Positions 1 to 9,135 of a stretch of 64,000 bases of DNA are shown piece after piece; positions within the stretch are counted from its first letter, which is position 1; the number at the start of each line of letters is the position of its first letter. The translations under genes were made by a program, and so were the position numbers. The stretch spans positions 1,178,001-1,242,000 of the forward strand of contig CBDIBC010000005.1 of the NCBI GenBank assembly GCA_965276635.1. Reading direction: 5' to 3'. Under the pieces are notes generated by a model. The model did no database searches. It was not told where the DNA came from and saw only the letters and a program-made list of their open reading frames with translations. This stretch comes from CBDIBC01 sp965276635. Lineage in GTDB: Bacteria > Actinomycetota > Acidimicrobiia > Acidimicrobiales > Palsa-688.

Positions 1-1084
1 GGCCGGCCTTGGGGACGGCGAAGTGGACGCCCTTCACGCCGTCGACGACCTGCGAAACCGACAGGTCGGCCGCCGCGCTGAGCCAGGCGTAGGCCGTGGC
101 CCGGTCGATGCCGGTGCGCTCGGTGACCAGGGCCAGGGCCGCACGGGTGGCGATGCGGACCGCCTCGTCGAGGTCCTCATGCAGGCCGAGCAGCAGCCAG
201 GCGTCATCGGTCTCGCCATAGGGCAGGTCCCAGGACGGGCAACCGTGCTTGGTCAGTTGGATGCGCACCACGGCGCGCAGGGACCCCTCCAGCGCGGTGA
301 GGGCGACCTCGCCGTCGCCCTGGGCGAAGTGGGGGTCGCCCATCTGCACCAGGGCACCCTCGGCGCGCACCGGGAGGTGCAGGCGGCTGCCGACCCCGAG
401 GAGGCGAACATCCAGGTTCCCCCCGTGCGGCCCGGGTGGCACCGAGTGGGCCCGCCCGTGCGCCGGCGCCACCGCCACCAACCCCATGAACGGCCGCAGC
501 CCCAGTCGCAGGCCGCGCCCGTCCGGGGCGTGCACGGTGGCGATAGCGCCCCCCGGGTCGATGGTGGCGAAGCGGCTGACGACCGGCGGCACCCCGGCAC
601 CGACGGCCTCCGGCATCTCGTCGGGCAGGGCGCCGCGCCGGTGCCGGTTCGATATCACCCCGTAGGGCACGCGGGGTGACAGCTCGAGGACCTCGACGGT
701 GACCACGTCACCGGGCTCCGCTCCCTGCACCCAGATGGGCCCCGTGATCACGTGCGGCCCGTCGACCGTCTGGTCGTGGGCGGCGCGAGCAGCGATGGCC
801 ACGGCATCGTGGAGCACCCCGTCGGCCGGCACGCCGAAGGACCCGAAGTAGGCGACGGGGTCCCGGCCCTGATCGGCCAGGACTCCCTCGTGGCTCACCG
901 TGTCGATGGTGAGGACGTCGCCCGGCACCGCTTTGGCGACTGGCGGCGCGCCCGCGCCGAGGACCCATCCCCAGGAGACGGCGTCGACGTCGGCCGCCAC
1001 GTACAGGCCGGCGACCGGGCCGGCGCCGGGCTGCATCGGACGGCGCTGCTCCACCTGTCCATGTTGCCCGCCGCCGGCGGGCAC
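1..1084 (-). CDS. Acetamidase/formamidase family protein (3' end cut by window edge)
   Basis: Reading leftward from a GTG at 1084, the frame is open to the window edge. It ends in a stretch reading SQVVDGVKGVHFAVPKAG, which is close to the usual C-terminus of the FmdA/AmdA family, so only a few residues are probably missing. Other family landmarks are an early VSWGWVLGAG segment, GDVLTIDTVSHEGV, a central GAIATVHAPDGRG and MGDPHFAQGDGEVALTALE. Members hydrolyse formamide or short amides to ammonia and the acid in the cytoplasm. The gene is divergent from the flavin monooxygenase at 1166, and its neighbours suggest scavenging of an amide or N-heterocycle. The frame stays open upstream of 1084, so the start is uncertain. 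Confidence 0.82.
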   Translation of the reverse strand, partial: MPAGGGQHGQVEQRRPMQPGAGPVAGLYVAADVDAVSWGWVLGAGAPPVAKAVPGDVLTIDTVSHEGVLADQGRDPVAYFGSFGVPADGVLHDAVAIAARAAHDQTVDGPHVITGPIWVQGAEPGDVVTVEVLELSPRVPYGVISNRHRRGALPDEMPEAVGAGVPPVVSRFATIDPGGAIATVHAPDGRGLRLGLRPFMGLVAVAPAHGRAHSVPPGPHGGNLDVRLLGVGSRLHLPVRAEGALVQMGDPHFAQGDGEVALTALEGSLRAVVRIQLTKHGCPSWDLPYGETDDAWLLLGLHEDLDEAVRIATRAALALVTERTGIDRATAYAWLSAAADLSVSQVVDGVKGVHFAVPKAG

Positions 1085-1165
1085 GGGGTTGCCGGCGTGT
1101 GAACTCTGTCGCCCGATCGCGTCGACGGCGACACGAGCGCTCCCCGACCGAAAGGTACCGGTCAC

Positions 1166-2386
1166 ATGATCGCAACACGGCCGGCGGCCACTCGAAACGT
1201 TCCTCGAGAACAATCGACAGGCGTGCGGACCGACCTCCACTTCTACGGCATGGTGCCGATGCCCGATGCGGGCGCCGGGCTCCCGGCCCCGACCGACAGG
1301 CGCAGCGGCAACGAGGACGTGGCCGAGTGCTACGCCCGCCTCTGCCACTGGGCCCAGCTGGCCGATGGGCTCGGCTACGACACCATGTGGCTCACCGAGC
1401 ACCACTTCCAGTACGAGGGCTACGAGGTCACCCCGAACCTCATCCTTTTCGGGGTGCACCTGGCCGGGCTGACCGAGCACCTCCGCTTCGGCCAGATGTT
1501 CAATGTGGTGCCGCAGTGGCATCCGCTCCGCCTGGCCGAGGACTTCGCCATGGGCGACGTGCTCACCGGCGGCCGGCTGGTGTTCGGCGTCGGGCGCGGT
1601 ACCGTCCCCCGGGAGTCCCAGACCCTGGGCGCGGTGGTGGCCAGCGGCGACAACGCCATGAGCCGCGAGGCCGATCGCATCAACCGGGAGATGTTCGAGG
1701 AGGCCATGGAGGTCATCCGCGACGCCTGGTCGCAGGAGCGGTTCAGCTACTCCGGCAAGCACTTCACCTACCCTCCGCCCGGCATCCCCGATCGCGGGGC
1801 GACCGTGTCCCACCTCACGCTGGTGCCCCGCCCGGTCCATGGACCGGTGGAGATCTTCCAGCCGGTCGGCTCACCCACCACCCTGCGCTATGTGGCCGCC
1901 CAGGGCTTCACCGGCGTGTTCGCCATGGGTCCCTACGACTGGATCAAGGCCAACTGGGATCGGTTCGCCGACGAGTCGGCCGACGCCGGCCGGCCGCTCG
2001 AACCCGGCGAGGGCCGCTGCCTGCAGCTCCCCGTGCACGTGGGCCTGACCACCGAGGCCGCCATGCGGACGGGCCGGCCGGGCCACGACGAGTTCGTGAA
2101 GTTCCTTGCTCCCTACGGTCGCTTCTCCAAATTCGGTCGTAACGCCCCATTCGACTTCCGGCCCACGTTGGAGCAGACCCGGGCGTCGGGCGGCATGGCG
2201 ATCGGTTCGGTCGAGGAGGTGACCGACGCCCTCGGCCGCTGGCGCGACCTGCTCGATCTGCGCCACCTGGTCCTCTACCCCGACCTCCCCGGCCTGTCGA
2301 CGGAGGCGATGGACGAGCAGCTGTACCTCCTGGCCGAGGAGGTCATGCCCCGTCTCGGCGTCCATCTCAGCGCTCCCGCGGCATGA
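1166..2386 (+). CDS. LLM-class flavin-dependent monooxygenase
   Basis: A 406-residue luciferase-like (bacterial luciferase alpha/beta fold) flavin oxidoreductase. Seen: a first strand with LHFYGMVPMPD, YDTMWLTEHHFQYEGY near residues 68-90, the RLAEDFAMGDVLTGGRLVFGVGRG block typical of the FMN-binding barrel, and a C-terminal ALGRWRDLLDLRHLVLYPDLPGL. Such enzymes use FMNH2 and O2 to open or oxygenate rings or cleave C-N/C-S bonds. It is the first gene of a rightward set with an amidohydrolase and an ABC importer, so it probably acts on the imported substrate, which is unknown. An AAAGGT sequence precedes the ATG at 1166; a GTG at 1222 just before the first barrel strand is a possible later start. 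Confidence 0.85.
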   Translation: MIATRPAATRNVPREQSTGVRTDLHFYGMVPMPDAGAGLPAPTDRRSGNEDVAECYARLCHWAQLADGLGYDTMWLTEHHFQYEGYEVTPNLILFGVHLAGLTEHLRFGQMFNVVPQWHPLRLAEDFAMGDVLTGGRLVFGVGRGTVPRESQTLGAVVASGDNAMSREADRINREMFEEAMEVIRDAWSQERFSYSGKHFTYPPPGIPDRGATVSHLTLVPRPVHGPVEIFQPVGSPTTLRYVAAQGFTGVFAMGPYDWIKANWDRFADESADAGRPLEPGEGRCLQLPVHVGLTTEAAMRTGRPGHDEFVKFLAPYGRFSKFGRNAPFDFRPTLEQTRASGGMAIGSVEEVTDALGRWRDLLDLRHLVLYPDLPGLSTEAMDEQLYLLAEEVMPRLGVHLSAPAA

Positions 2387-2414
2387 CGAACCCGGACGGC
2401 CAGGGCCGCCGCCG

Positions 2415-3671
2415 ATGACCGGCCGGACCCTCCTGCTCGGCGGCCGGGGCGCGGACGGCGCCCGCCTGGACATCGCCGTCGACGCCGTGACCGGAACCGT
2501 CACCGGGTCCGGTCCGTCGCTGCTCGCCGAGCCCGGCGACCACGTCGAGGACTGTGCCGGCCTGGTGCTGCTCGTGGCGCCGGCCGAGCCCCACGCTCAC
2601 CTGGACAAGGCCCTGTCAGCCGACCGGGCCCCAAACCCCGCGGGCGACCTGGCGGGCGCCATCACCGCCTGGCGAGCCCAATGGCCGGCGCTGACCCATG
2701 GCGACCTGGTCGAGCGGGCCACCGCCGCTGTCGGTGCCATGGTGGCCAACGGCACGACCGCCATACGCAGCCACGTCGACATCGGCGAGCCGTTGGGCCT
2801 GGCCGCGCTGGACGCCCTCGTCGAGGTGCGAGACGCCACCGTGGCCGCCGGCCTGGCCGACGTGCAACTGGTCGCGCTGGTCTCCTCCCCACTGACCGGG
2901 TCCGACGGGGCGGCGAACCGGCGGCTCCTCGACGCCGCCCTGGCCGCCGGCGCCGACGTGGCCGGTGGCTGCCCGTACCGCGACCCCGATCCGGTCGCCG
3001 CCACGGCCCTGGTGCTCGCCGTGGCCGCCGCCCACGGTGTGCCGGTCGACCTGCACACCGACGAGACGCTCGACCCGACGGTGCTGACCCTCGCCGACCT
3101 TGCCGACCAGGTCGGCCGGCGCGGTCCTCGCGCCGGCGTGACGGCCAGCCATTGCGTGAGCCTCGGCATGCAGCCGGCCGAGCGCCAGGCGGCCGTGGCC
3201 CGAGCCGTGGCCGCCGCCGGCATCGGCGTCGTCACCCTGCCGCAGACCAACCTCTACCTGCAGGCGCGGGCCTGGACGACAGCAGCCCCGCGCGGGCTGA
3301 CCGCCCTCGACGCCCTGCGCACTGCCGGCGTGACCGTGGCCGGCGGGGCGGACAACGTACGCGACCCGTTCTGCGCGGTCGGCCGCATGGACGCCACCGA
3401 GACGGCCGCGCTGCTCGTGATGGCCGGCCACCTGACCCCCGGCGAGGCGTGGGCCGTGTGCAGTGCTGGCGGGCGAGCGGTGATGGGCCTGGCGCCGGCC
3501 GGGCTGCACGTCGGTGCCGCCGCAGACGTGCTGGCCATCGAGGGGGCATCGCTCGCCGACGCCGTGGCCGGAGGCGGCGCCCGCCGGCTGACGATCCACC
3601 GAGGCCACGTGGTGGCCAGGACCGATGTGCGCAGGACGCTGCGCCCCATACCGCAACCGTTGGAGGCATGA
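2415..3671 (+). CDS. Amidohydrolase, cytosine-deaminase-like
   Basis: A 418-residue metal-dependent hydrolase of the CodA/amidohydrolase superfamily. Metal-ligand motifs are visible in order: PHAHLDKAL near residue 60, HTDE near 215, SHCVSLG near 245, and GADNVRDPF near 315, which is the cytosine-deaminase form of the late aspartate motif. The family deaminates or hydrolyses cyclic amidines such as cytosine, creatinine or isoguanine. The TGA overlaps the ATG of the ABC ATPase (ATGA at 3668), so the two are translationally coupled. This makes the likely cargo of the transporter a nitrogen heterocycle; the exact substrate cannot be read from sequence. Confidence 0.82.
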   Translation: MTGRTLLLGGRGADGARLDIAVDAVTGTVTGSGPSLLAEPGDHVEDCAGLVLLVAPAEPHAHLDKALSADRAPNPAGDLAGAITAWRAQWPALTHGDLVERATAAVGAMVANGTTAIRSHVDIGEPLGLAALDALVEVRDATVAAGLADVQLVALVSSPLTGSDGAANRRLLDAALAAGADVAGGCPYRDPDPVAATALVLAVAAAHGVPVDLHTDETLDPTVLTLADLADQVGRRGPRAGVTASHCVSLGMQPAERQAAVARAVAAAGIGVVTLPQTNLYLQARAWTTAAPRGLTALDALRTAGVTVAGGADNVRDPFCAVGRMDATETAALLVMAGHLTPGEAWAVCSAGGRAVMGLAPAGLHVGAAADVLAIEGASLADAVAGGGARRLTIHRGHVVARTDVRRTLRPIPQPLEA

Positions 3672-4468
3672 CCGACATGGCACTCGCAGTCCAAAAGCGC
3701 GAAGCAGAGCGAACGGTCGACGTCCGGGCCAGCACCGCCGTCACCTTCGACGGCGTCGCCAAGCAGTTCCCCGACGGCACGGTGGCCATGACCCCGGTCA
3801 GCTTCACCGTCCGGCCGGGCGAGTTCGTAGCTGTGGTCGGACCGTCGGGCTGCGGCAAGTCCACGTTGTTGCGCCTGGCGTCAGGGCTGACCGCCCCCAC
3901 CGCCGGTCGCATCCAGGCCGCGCCCCAGAAGATGGGATACGTCTTCCAGGACGCCACCCTCCTGCCCTGGCGGACGGTACGACGCAACGTCGAGCTGCTC
4001 GGCGAGCTGCGCGGCATGTCCCGGTCCGACGCCCGCGCCGCAGCAGCCGCAGCCATCGAGACGGTGGGCCTGACCGGCTCCGAGAACAAGTACCCGCGTG
4101 CGCTCTCCGGAGGCATGAAGATGCGGGCGTCGCTGGCCCGGGCGCTCACCATGTCACCGGAGGTCTTCCTCCTCGACGAGCCGTTCGGCGCCCTCGACGA
4201 GATCACCCGCGAGCGGCTGAACGACGAGCTGTTGCGCCTGTTCATCGACCGAGGATTCGCTGCCGTCTTCGTGACCCACTCGGTGGCCGAGGCGGTGTAC
4301 CTCTCCAGCCGGGTGCTGGTCATGTCCGAGCGTCCCGGCCGGATCGTGGCCGACATCGCCGTCCCGTTCGATTACCCGCGCGCGCCGGAGCTGCGCTACG
4401 ACCCGGCCTTCGCCGCCGTGGCCGGTCAGGTCGGTGCCGCCCTGCGCCAGGGGCACTGGCTCCCGTGA
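3668..4468 (+). CDS. ABC transporter ATP-binding protein (NitT/TauT type)
   Basis: A 266-residue ATPase of the SsuB/TauB/ThiZ type. Walker A GPSGCGKST lies near residue 60, the Q-loop as YVFQDATLLPWRTV, the signature as LSGGMKMRASLARAL, Walker B as VFLLDEPFGALDE, and the H-loop as VTHSVAEAVYL. The DEPFGALDE and LLPWRTV forms are typical of importers for nitrate, taurine, sulfonates and thiamin precursors. The ATG at 3668 overlaps the stop of the upstream amidohydrolase. A longer upstream frame exists but is only the shadow of that gene. It works with the permease and the lipoprotein that follow. Confidence 0.93.
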   Translation: MTDMALAVQKREAERTVDVRASTAVTFDGVAKQFPDGTVAMTPVSFTVRPGEFVAVVGPSGCGKSTLLRLASGLTAPTAGRIQAAPQKMGYVFQDATLLPWRTVRRNVELLGELRGMSRSDARAAAAAAIETVGLTGSENKYPRALSGGMKMRASLARALTMSPEVFLLDEPFGALDEITRERLNDELLRLFIDRGFAAVFVTHSVAEAVYLSSRVLVMSERPGRIVADIAVPFDYPRAPELRYDPAFAAVAGQVGAALRQGHWLP

Positions 4469-4497
4469 GGAGGACCCGAGCCGTGAGGAGGACCCGA
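4463..4497 (+). repeat. Duplicated 17-bp segment carrying a ribosome binding site
   Basis: The sequence CCGTGAGGAGGACCCGA occurs at 4463-4479 and again at 4481-4497. The first copy contains the stop codon of the ATPase gene and a GGAGG. The second carries the GGAGG placed 6 bases before the permease ATG at 4497. The copy next to the ATG is the functional ribosome binding site; the other looks like a recent tandem duplication. Confidence 0.8.
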
Positions 4498-5384
4498 TGA
4501 GCGCCACCGTCACCGACCAGACCCCCGGCCCGACCGCGCCCGACCCCGGCCAGACGCCCGTCGCCTCCCCCAGTCCCGTGGCGCCGCGCCCGTCGCGGCT
4601 GGCGGCGGTCATCCCCCCGCTCGGTTTGACCGCGCTGATCGTCGGCGTCTGGTACCTGTTCAGCTACGTGGTGCTCAAGCCCAGCCGGCGCTTCCTGCTG
4701 CCCCCGCCTCAGCGGATCGTCCATGTCGGCTTCCTCACCTGGCGGAACCTGCACGACCTGCTCGTGTCCCTGGCCCTCACCGCCAAGGCCGCCGGGCTGG
4801 GCTTCGCCATCGCCATCGTCCTGGGGATGGGCGTGGCCGTGCTCATGAGCCAGGCCAAGTGGATCGAACGGTCCGTCTACCCGTGGGCGGTGGTGCTGCA
4901 GACGGTGCCGATCCTGGCCATCGTGCCGGTCATCGGCTTCGCCTTCGGCTTCAACTTCCGCAGCCGGGTCTTGGTCTGCGTGCTCATCGCCCTGTTCCCG
5001 ATCATCACCAACACCCTCTTCGGGCTGCTCAGCGTGGAAGAGGGTCCCCATGACCTGTTCACCCTGCAAGGGGTGAGCCGCTGGACCCGCCTGCGCAAGC
5101 TGCAGTTCCCGGCCGCGCTCCCGTCCATCTTCACCGGGCTGCGGATCTCTGCCGGCCTGTCGGTGATCGGGGCCATCATCGGTGACTTCTTCTTCAAGCA
5201 GGGCCAGCCCGGGCTGGGCGAGCTGATCGACCTGTACCGCAGCCGGCTGCAATCCGAGCAGCTGTACGCGGCGGTGATCGTCAGCTCGTTGCTCGGCATC
5301 GCCGCCTTCGCGTTGGTCGGCGCCGTGTCCAGGCGGGTCATCGGCCCCTGGTACGACTCGGCCAGGAACCCGCGCGGCGGCTGA
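4497..5384 (+). CDS. ABC transporter permease (NitT/TauT type)
   Basis: A 295-residue inner-membrane permease of the binding-protein-dependent type. After a Pro-rich cytoplasmic N-terminus there are about six hydrophobic segments (LIVGVWYLFSYVVL, AAGLGFAIAIVLGMGVAVLM, ILAIVPVIGFAFGF, VCVLIALFPIITNTLFGLL, GLSVIGAIIGDF, VIVSSLLGIAAFALVGAV). The EAA-loop that contacts the ATPase is seen as QGVSRWTRLRKLQFPAALPSIFTGLRISAG. The start ATG at 4497 is preceded by GGAGG. Frames reaching further upstream run through the duplicated ribosome binding site and are unlikely to be used. Confidence 0.92.
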   Translation: MSATVTDQTPGPTAPDPGQTPVASPSPVAPRPSRLAAVIPPLGLTALIVGVWYLFSYVVLKPSRRFLLPPPQRIVHVGFLTWRNLHDLLVSLALTAKAAGLGFAIAIVLGMGVAVLMSQAKWIERSVYPWAVVLQTVPILAIVPVIGFAFGFNFRSRVLVCVLIALFPIITNTLFGLLSVEEGPHDLFTLQGVSRWTRLRKLQFPAALPSIFTGLRISAGLSVIGAIIGDFFFKQGQPGLGELIDLYRSRLQSEQLYAAVIVSSLLGIAAFALVGAVSRRVIGPWYDSARNPRGG

Positions 5385-5448
5385 CTGCACCCCCCGCCCC
5401 TTTGCCCAACTCGTCTCACCGATGACCGGTCCGTTCCCAAGGAGATCC

Positions 5449-6639
5449 ATGTCCCGTCTCGCCCGCCGCGCCGGCCCCGCACTGGTGGTGGCCATCACCC
5501 TGGCCGCCGCCGGGTGCGGCTCCAGCACCAAGACGTCGACGTCGGCCACCACCGCCGGCGCCCCCAAGACCAGAGTCTCGCCAGCCGCCTCGTTGGTGGG
5601 GATCTGTCCGTCCACCATCGTGACTCAGACGGACTGGAACCCCGAGGCCGACCATTCCGAGCTCTACGAGCTGGCCGCGCCGGGCGGGAAGGTGGACAAC
5701 AACCACAAGACCTACACGTCCGAGCTGATCGCCCACGGCCAGGACACGGGCGTGAAGATCCAGATCCGCATCGGCGGCCCGGCCATCGGCTACAACAACG
5801 TCGACGCCCAGATGTACACCGATACCAGCATCCTGCTCGGCTACATCACCACTGACGCCGCCATCCGCGACTCCACCACCCAGCCCACCGTCGGCCTGGT
5901 CGCCCCGCGCAACAACCCGCCGGCGATCATCATGTGGGACCCGGCCCAGCATCCCGCCTGGAAAACCATCGCCGACATCGGCAAGACCAACACCAAGGTG
6001 CTGGTCGAGAGCGGCCAGGCCTACGTCACCTACCTGGAGGACACGGGGGTGCTCAAGGCCAGCCAGGTCGACGCCTCGTACGACTCGACGCCCTCGCGGT
6101 GGGTCGCGGCGGGAGGGGCCATCGCCCAGCAGGGCTTCGCCACCGCCGAGCCCTACGAGTACGCCCACGACATCAGCCAGTGGGACAAGCCCGTCACGTA
6201 CGCGCTCGTGGCCTCCGCCGGCTACAAGCCGTACCAGTCGGCCCTCTCCACCCTCCCCGGCAACGTCACCAAATACGCGGCCTGCTTCAAGAAGCTGATC
6301 CCCGACATCCAGCAGGCCCAGGTCGATTACGCGGCCAACCCAGCCGCGACCAACGCGCTCGTCGTCAAGCTGGTGAGCGACTACAACAACGGTTGGGTCT
6401 ACTCGGCGGGGGAGGCCCAGTACTCGTGGAAGACGCAGCTGGCCGACGGCATCATCGCCAACAGCCCGGACGGGACGCTCGGTAGCTTCGACATGCCCCG
6501 GGTGCAGACGCTGATCGGCATCTCCACCCCGATCGACAAGCAGCAGGGGAAGGCCCCCAAGGCGGGCCTGACGGCGTCGGACCTGGTCACCAACCAGTTC
6601 ATCGACCCGGCCGTCAAGCTGCCCGCATCGGGCTCCTGA
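5449..6639 (+). CDS. ABC transporter substrate-binding lipoprotein (NMT1/ThiY-like)
   Basis: A 396-residue exported lipoprotein. The ATG at 5449 follows AAGGAG by 5 bases and gives a signal peptide MSRLARRAGPALVVAITLA ending in the lipobox AAGC; an upstream ATG at 5422 is possible but lacks such a site. After a Ser/Thr-rich linker the body contains TDWNPEADHSELYEL, typical of ligand-binding proteins of NitT/TauT-type importers, and a long alpha/beta domain with WKTIADIGKTNTKVLVE and the hinge YVTYLEDTG. It should capture the substrate outside the membrane for the permease and ATPase just upstream. The ligand is not identified. Confidence 0.9.
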   Translation: MSRLARRAGPALVVAITLAAAGCGSSTKTSTSATTAGAPKTRVSPAASLVGICPSTIVTQTDWNPEADHSELYELAAPGGKVDNNHKTYTSELIAHGQDTGVKIQIRIGGPAIGYNNVDAQMYTDTSILLGYITTDAAIRDSTTQPTVGLVAPRNNPPAIIMWDPAQHPAWKTIADIGKTNTKVLVESGQAYVTYLEDTGVLKASQVDASYDSTPSRWVAAGGAIAQQGFATAEPYEYAHDISQWDKPVTYALVASAGYKPYQSALSTLPGNVTKYAACFKKLIPDIQQAQVDYAANPAATNALVVKLVSDYNNGWVYSAGEAQYSWKTQLADGIIANSPDGTLGSFDMPRVQTLIGISTPIDKQQGKAPKAGLTASDLVTNQFIDPAVKLPASGS

Positions 6640-6657
6640 GCCGTTGGCCGGGCTGGA

Positions 6658-8226
6658 TCAGGCCGGCGGCGAGATCGCCCGGCGGAGGTCGTCGACCAGG
6701 TCGGGGACCTGCGCCGCTGTCGCCGCGGTGCCAAAGAGGTGGAAGTCCGGCCGTTGGAGGACCGCGGCAACGCCCAGGTCGGCGAGCCATCGGCTGTAGG
6801 CGCCATCGAGATCCTCGACGACAGCGACGCCGTCCGCCGGGGCGGCGCCGAGCGGGGCGATCGGCACCGTCCGGCCCCCGAGCGCCGCCCACCACACCGC
6901 CAACGGCCCGGGCAGCACCGGTTCCGGACCGGCACCGGTGAGGAGCACCCAGCCACCCCCGACGACGTCGTCGAAGCGGCCACGGCGGGGCCCGTGGCGG
7001 ACCGTGCCCTGCCGGCCGACGGCGCCGGCGTGTGGGTCGGCGGCTCGGGTCACACCGGTCCCGAGTGGTGGGGCGGGCGGGATCTCGGAGGGGCCCGAAG
7101 CCCGGGCGACAGGCGCCATGTCCTGGTCGCGGCGGGCCGCCTCCACCTCGTCGAGCAGGCACACGATGCGCCCCAGCTCGACGGAGAACTCGATCTCCGT
7201 TCTCACCTGCGGGGCCCGTTCGCGCTCGTAGCTGTCGACGATCCGGTCGGGTGCCGTCCCCCCGAGCACCAGGTCGAGCTTCCAGGCCAGGTTGGCGGCG
7301 TCACGGATCCCCGAGCACAGACCCTGCCCGGCGAAGGGCGGCATCTGGTGGGCGGCATCACCGGCCAGCAGCACCCGGCCGCCCCGCCACCCATCGGCCA
7401 GGCGGGCCTGGAAGGTGTAGGTGGCCTGCCGCTCGATGGTGGCGTTGGCCGGCGTGAGGCCCCAGGCGGCCAGGAGCGCCCACACCCGGTTGGGATGCTC
7501 CATGGCCTCGACGGCCTCACCCGGGAGGTACATGAACTCGAAGCGACGCCGACCCCTGCCGCCCGACACCGCCGTGGTCGGCCGGGCCGGGTCGCAGACC
7601 TGGATGTTGAGCGGTTCCCAACGCGGCGTGTCGGACGGGATGACATCGACGACAAGCCACTGGTGGAGGTAGCCGAGGTCGACCAGCGGCGCGGCGATGG
7701 CGCCCCGGATGAAGCTGGAGGCACCGTCGCAGCCGACGACCCACCGGCTGACGGTGACGTCCTCCGGGATCGCCTTTGCGCTCGCGGTCGTGGCACTGGT
7801 CACCGCCACCCCGTCCCGATCGGGCGCGATGGCGGTGACCTGGCGCCCCCGGCGCAACCGGACCGTGTCCAGGCGGGCCGCGGCTGCCTCGAGCAGGCGT
7901 TCGAGATCGGCCTGGCAGAACATCATCGACGTCGGCCAGCCCGACGGTCCCGGCTCGGGGCCGGCACCGAAGCGCAAGAGGGTCAGGCCGGCCCCGTTGC
8001 GCCACTCGTAGGCGTCCATGGGCTCGGTCGACGGTGCCAGGTCGTCCATCACCCCGGCGGCCTGCAGGATCCGGGCCGCCTGGTGGTCGAGGTGGACGGC
8101 GCGCGGCAATCCGTACGGCTGGCTCTGGCGTTCGAGGACCTCGACGCGCCGGCCTCGGCGCCCGAGGAGCACGGCCAGGACCAACCCCACCGGTCCGGCC
8201 CCGACGATCGTGACGTCGACGGTCAC
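6658..8226 (-). CDS. FAD-dependent aromatic hydroxylase (MhpA/PHBH type; AgqC/SrsC-like)
   Basis: A 522-residue group A flavoprotein monooxygenase. The Rossmann FAD motif VTIVGAGPVGLVLAVLLGRRG lies at the N-terminus, the DG motif as RWVVGCDGASSFIRG in the middle, and the second FAD motif as GRVLLAGDAAHQMPPFAGQG at about residue 285. The C-terminal region resembles the thioredoxin-like tail of phenol hydroxylases. The GTG at 8226 overlaps the stop of the prenyltransferase gene (GTGA), so the two are coupled. By analogy with the srs and agq clusters (established knowledge) it would oxidise an alkylresorcinol or its carboxylate to a hydroquinone or quinone; assignment here is inference from gene context. 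Confidence 0.88.
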   Translation of the reverse strand: MTVDVTIVGAGPVGLVLAVLLGRRGRRVEVLERQSQPYGLPRAVHLDHQAARILQAAGVMDDLAPSTEPMDAYEWRNGAGLTLLRFGAGPEPGPSGWPTSMMFCQADLERLLEAAAARLDTVRLRRGRQVTAIAPDRDGVAVTSATTASAKAIPEDVTVSRWVVGCDGASSFIRGAIAAPLVDLGYLHQWLVVDVIPSDTPRWEPLNIQVCDPARPTTAVSGGRGRRRFEFMYLPGEAVEAMEHPNRVWALLAAWGLTPANATIERQATYTFQARLADGWRGGRVLLAGDAAHQMPPFAGQGLCSGIRDAANLAWKLDLVLGGTAPDRIVDSYERERAPQVRTEIEFSVELGRIVCLLDEVEAARRDQDMAPVARASGPSEIPPAPPLGTGVTRAADPHAGAVGRQGTVRHGPRRGRFDDVVGGGWVLLTGAGPEPVLPGPLAVWWAALGGRTVPIAPLGAAPADGVAVVEDLDGAYSRWLADLGVAAVLQRPDFHLFGTAATAAQVPDLVDDLRRAISPPA

Positions 8227-9074
8227 CGCACGTTCCCCCGAGCCACGAGGGTGACGACGTCGACGAGGGCGACCACCATGGCCGCCCGGAAGAGCAGCCG
8301 CGACCCTCGCCGGCGACCGACCACGATGGCGGTCGCCACCACTCCGATCGCCACCGCCAGCGCGATGACGCCCGACGCGCCCACCCGGCCGGGACCGGCC
8401 GTCACCACGACCGTGGCGGCCAGAAGCAGGACGACCGCGATGGCCACCGAGCGGCGGCGGCCCAGGCGGTGAGGAAGGCCTCTGATGCCCGCAGCAATGT
8501 CGTCGACCAGATCGGGGGCGGCGTTCACCAGGTGGGCGCCGGCACCCAGGAGCGCGGCGGTCACCAGCGCCCACCACGGCGGCCACGGGGCGCCGGGCAA
8601 CCCGAGCGAGATGAACACCACGAGAAGCGGGAAGGCCAGGCCGTAGGGCACGATCGAAGCCACCGTCCCTTTGAGCAAACCGTTGTAGGACCAGGCCAGC
8701 GCCACGGCCACCAGGTGGGCCAGCGCGGCCCGCCATCCCGAGAGAAACGACAATGGCACCACCGCCACCGCGGCGACCGCAGCGGCACGACCCACGACGC
8801 GTCGGGCGACCCCGCCCAGGGCCACTGGCTTGTCCTGGCGGGCCGCCCGGCGATCCCGCTCGGCGTCGAGCCAGTCGTTGTGCCAGCCGACCGACAGCTG
8901 CCCGGCCAGCACGGCCCCGCCCACGGTGACCACCCCGACGATCGATCGACCAGTCGACGCGCTGAGCGCGGCGGCGAAGGCGGTGACGGCCACCGTGGGC
9001 TCGGGATGGCAGGCCCGCGCCAGCGCACCTGCCGCTCGGAGGCGACCCGCCGGCAACCGCTCCACGTTGGCCAC
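8223..9074 (-). CDS. UbiA-family prenyltransferase (AgqD-like)
   Basis: A 283-residue integral membrane protein with about eight hydrophobic segments. The two Asp-rich prenyl-diphosphate motifs of the UbiA family are visible: GWHNDWLDAERDRRAARQDKP near residue 65 and NAAPDLVDDIAAGIRGLPHRLG near residue 195. Such enzymes transfer a prenyl chain to an aromatic acceptor. The stop overlaps the start of the downstream FAD hydroxylase. The gene is divergent from the methyltransferase/type III PKS pair, which supplies the likely aromatic acceptor. The start is taken at GTG 9074; GTG 9065 is equally possible. A much longer open frame upstream is a shadow of the genes on the other strand. Confidence 0.87.
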   Translation of the reverse strand: MANVERLPAGRLRAAGALARACHPEPTVAVTAFAAALSASTGRSIVGVVTVGGAVLAGQLSVGWHNDWLDAERDRRAARQDKPVALGGVARRVVGRAAAVAAVAVVPLSFLSGWRAALAHLVAVALAWSYNGLLKGTVASIVPYGLAFPLLVVFISLGLPGAPWPPWWALVTAALLGAGAHLVNAAPDLVDDIAAGIRGLPHRLGRRRSVAIAVVLLLAATVVVTAGPGRVGASGVIALAVAIGVVATAIVVGRRRGSRLLFRAAMVVALVDVVTLVARGNVR

Positions 9075-9135
9075 GTCCTCGGTCCTCCCGTCGGCAGCAG
9101 GACCAACGTAGGGCGCCAGATGGTGGGAGGCTTGC

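Noticed and set aside
2681..3667. N-terminal extension of the ABC ATPase frame through the amidohydrolase gene
   Set aside because: Arg/Gly-rich shadow coding; the ATGA overlap at 3668 gives the normal ATPase N-terminus.
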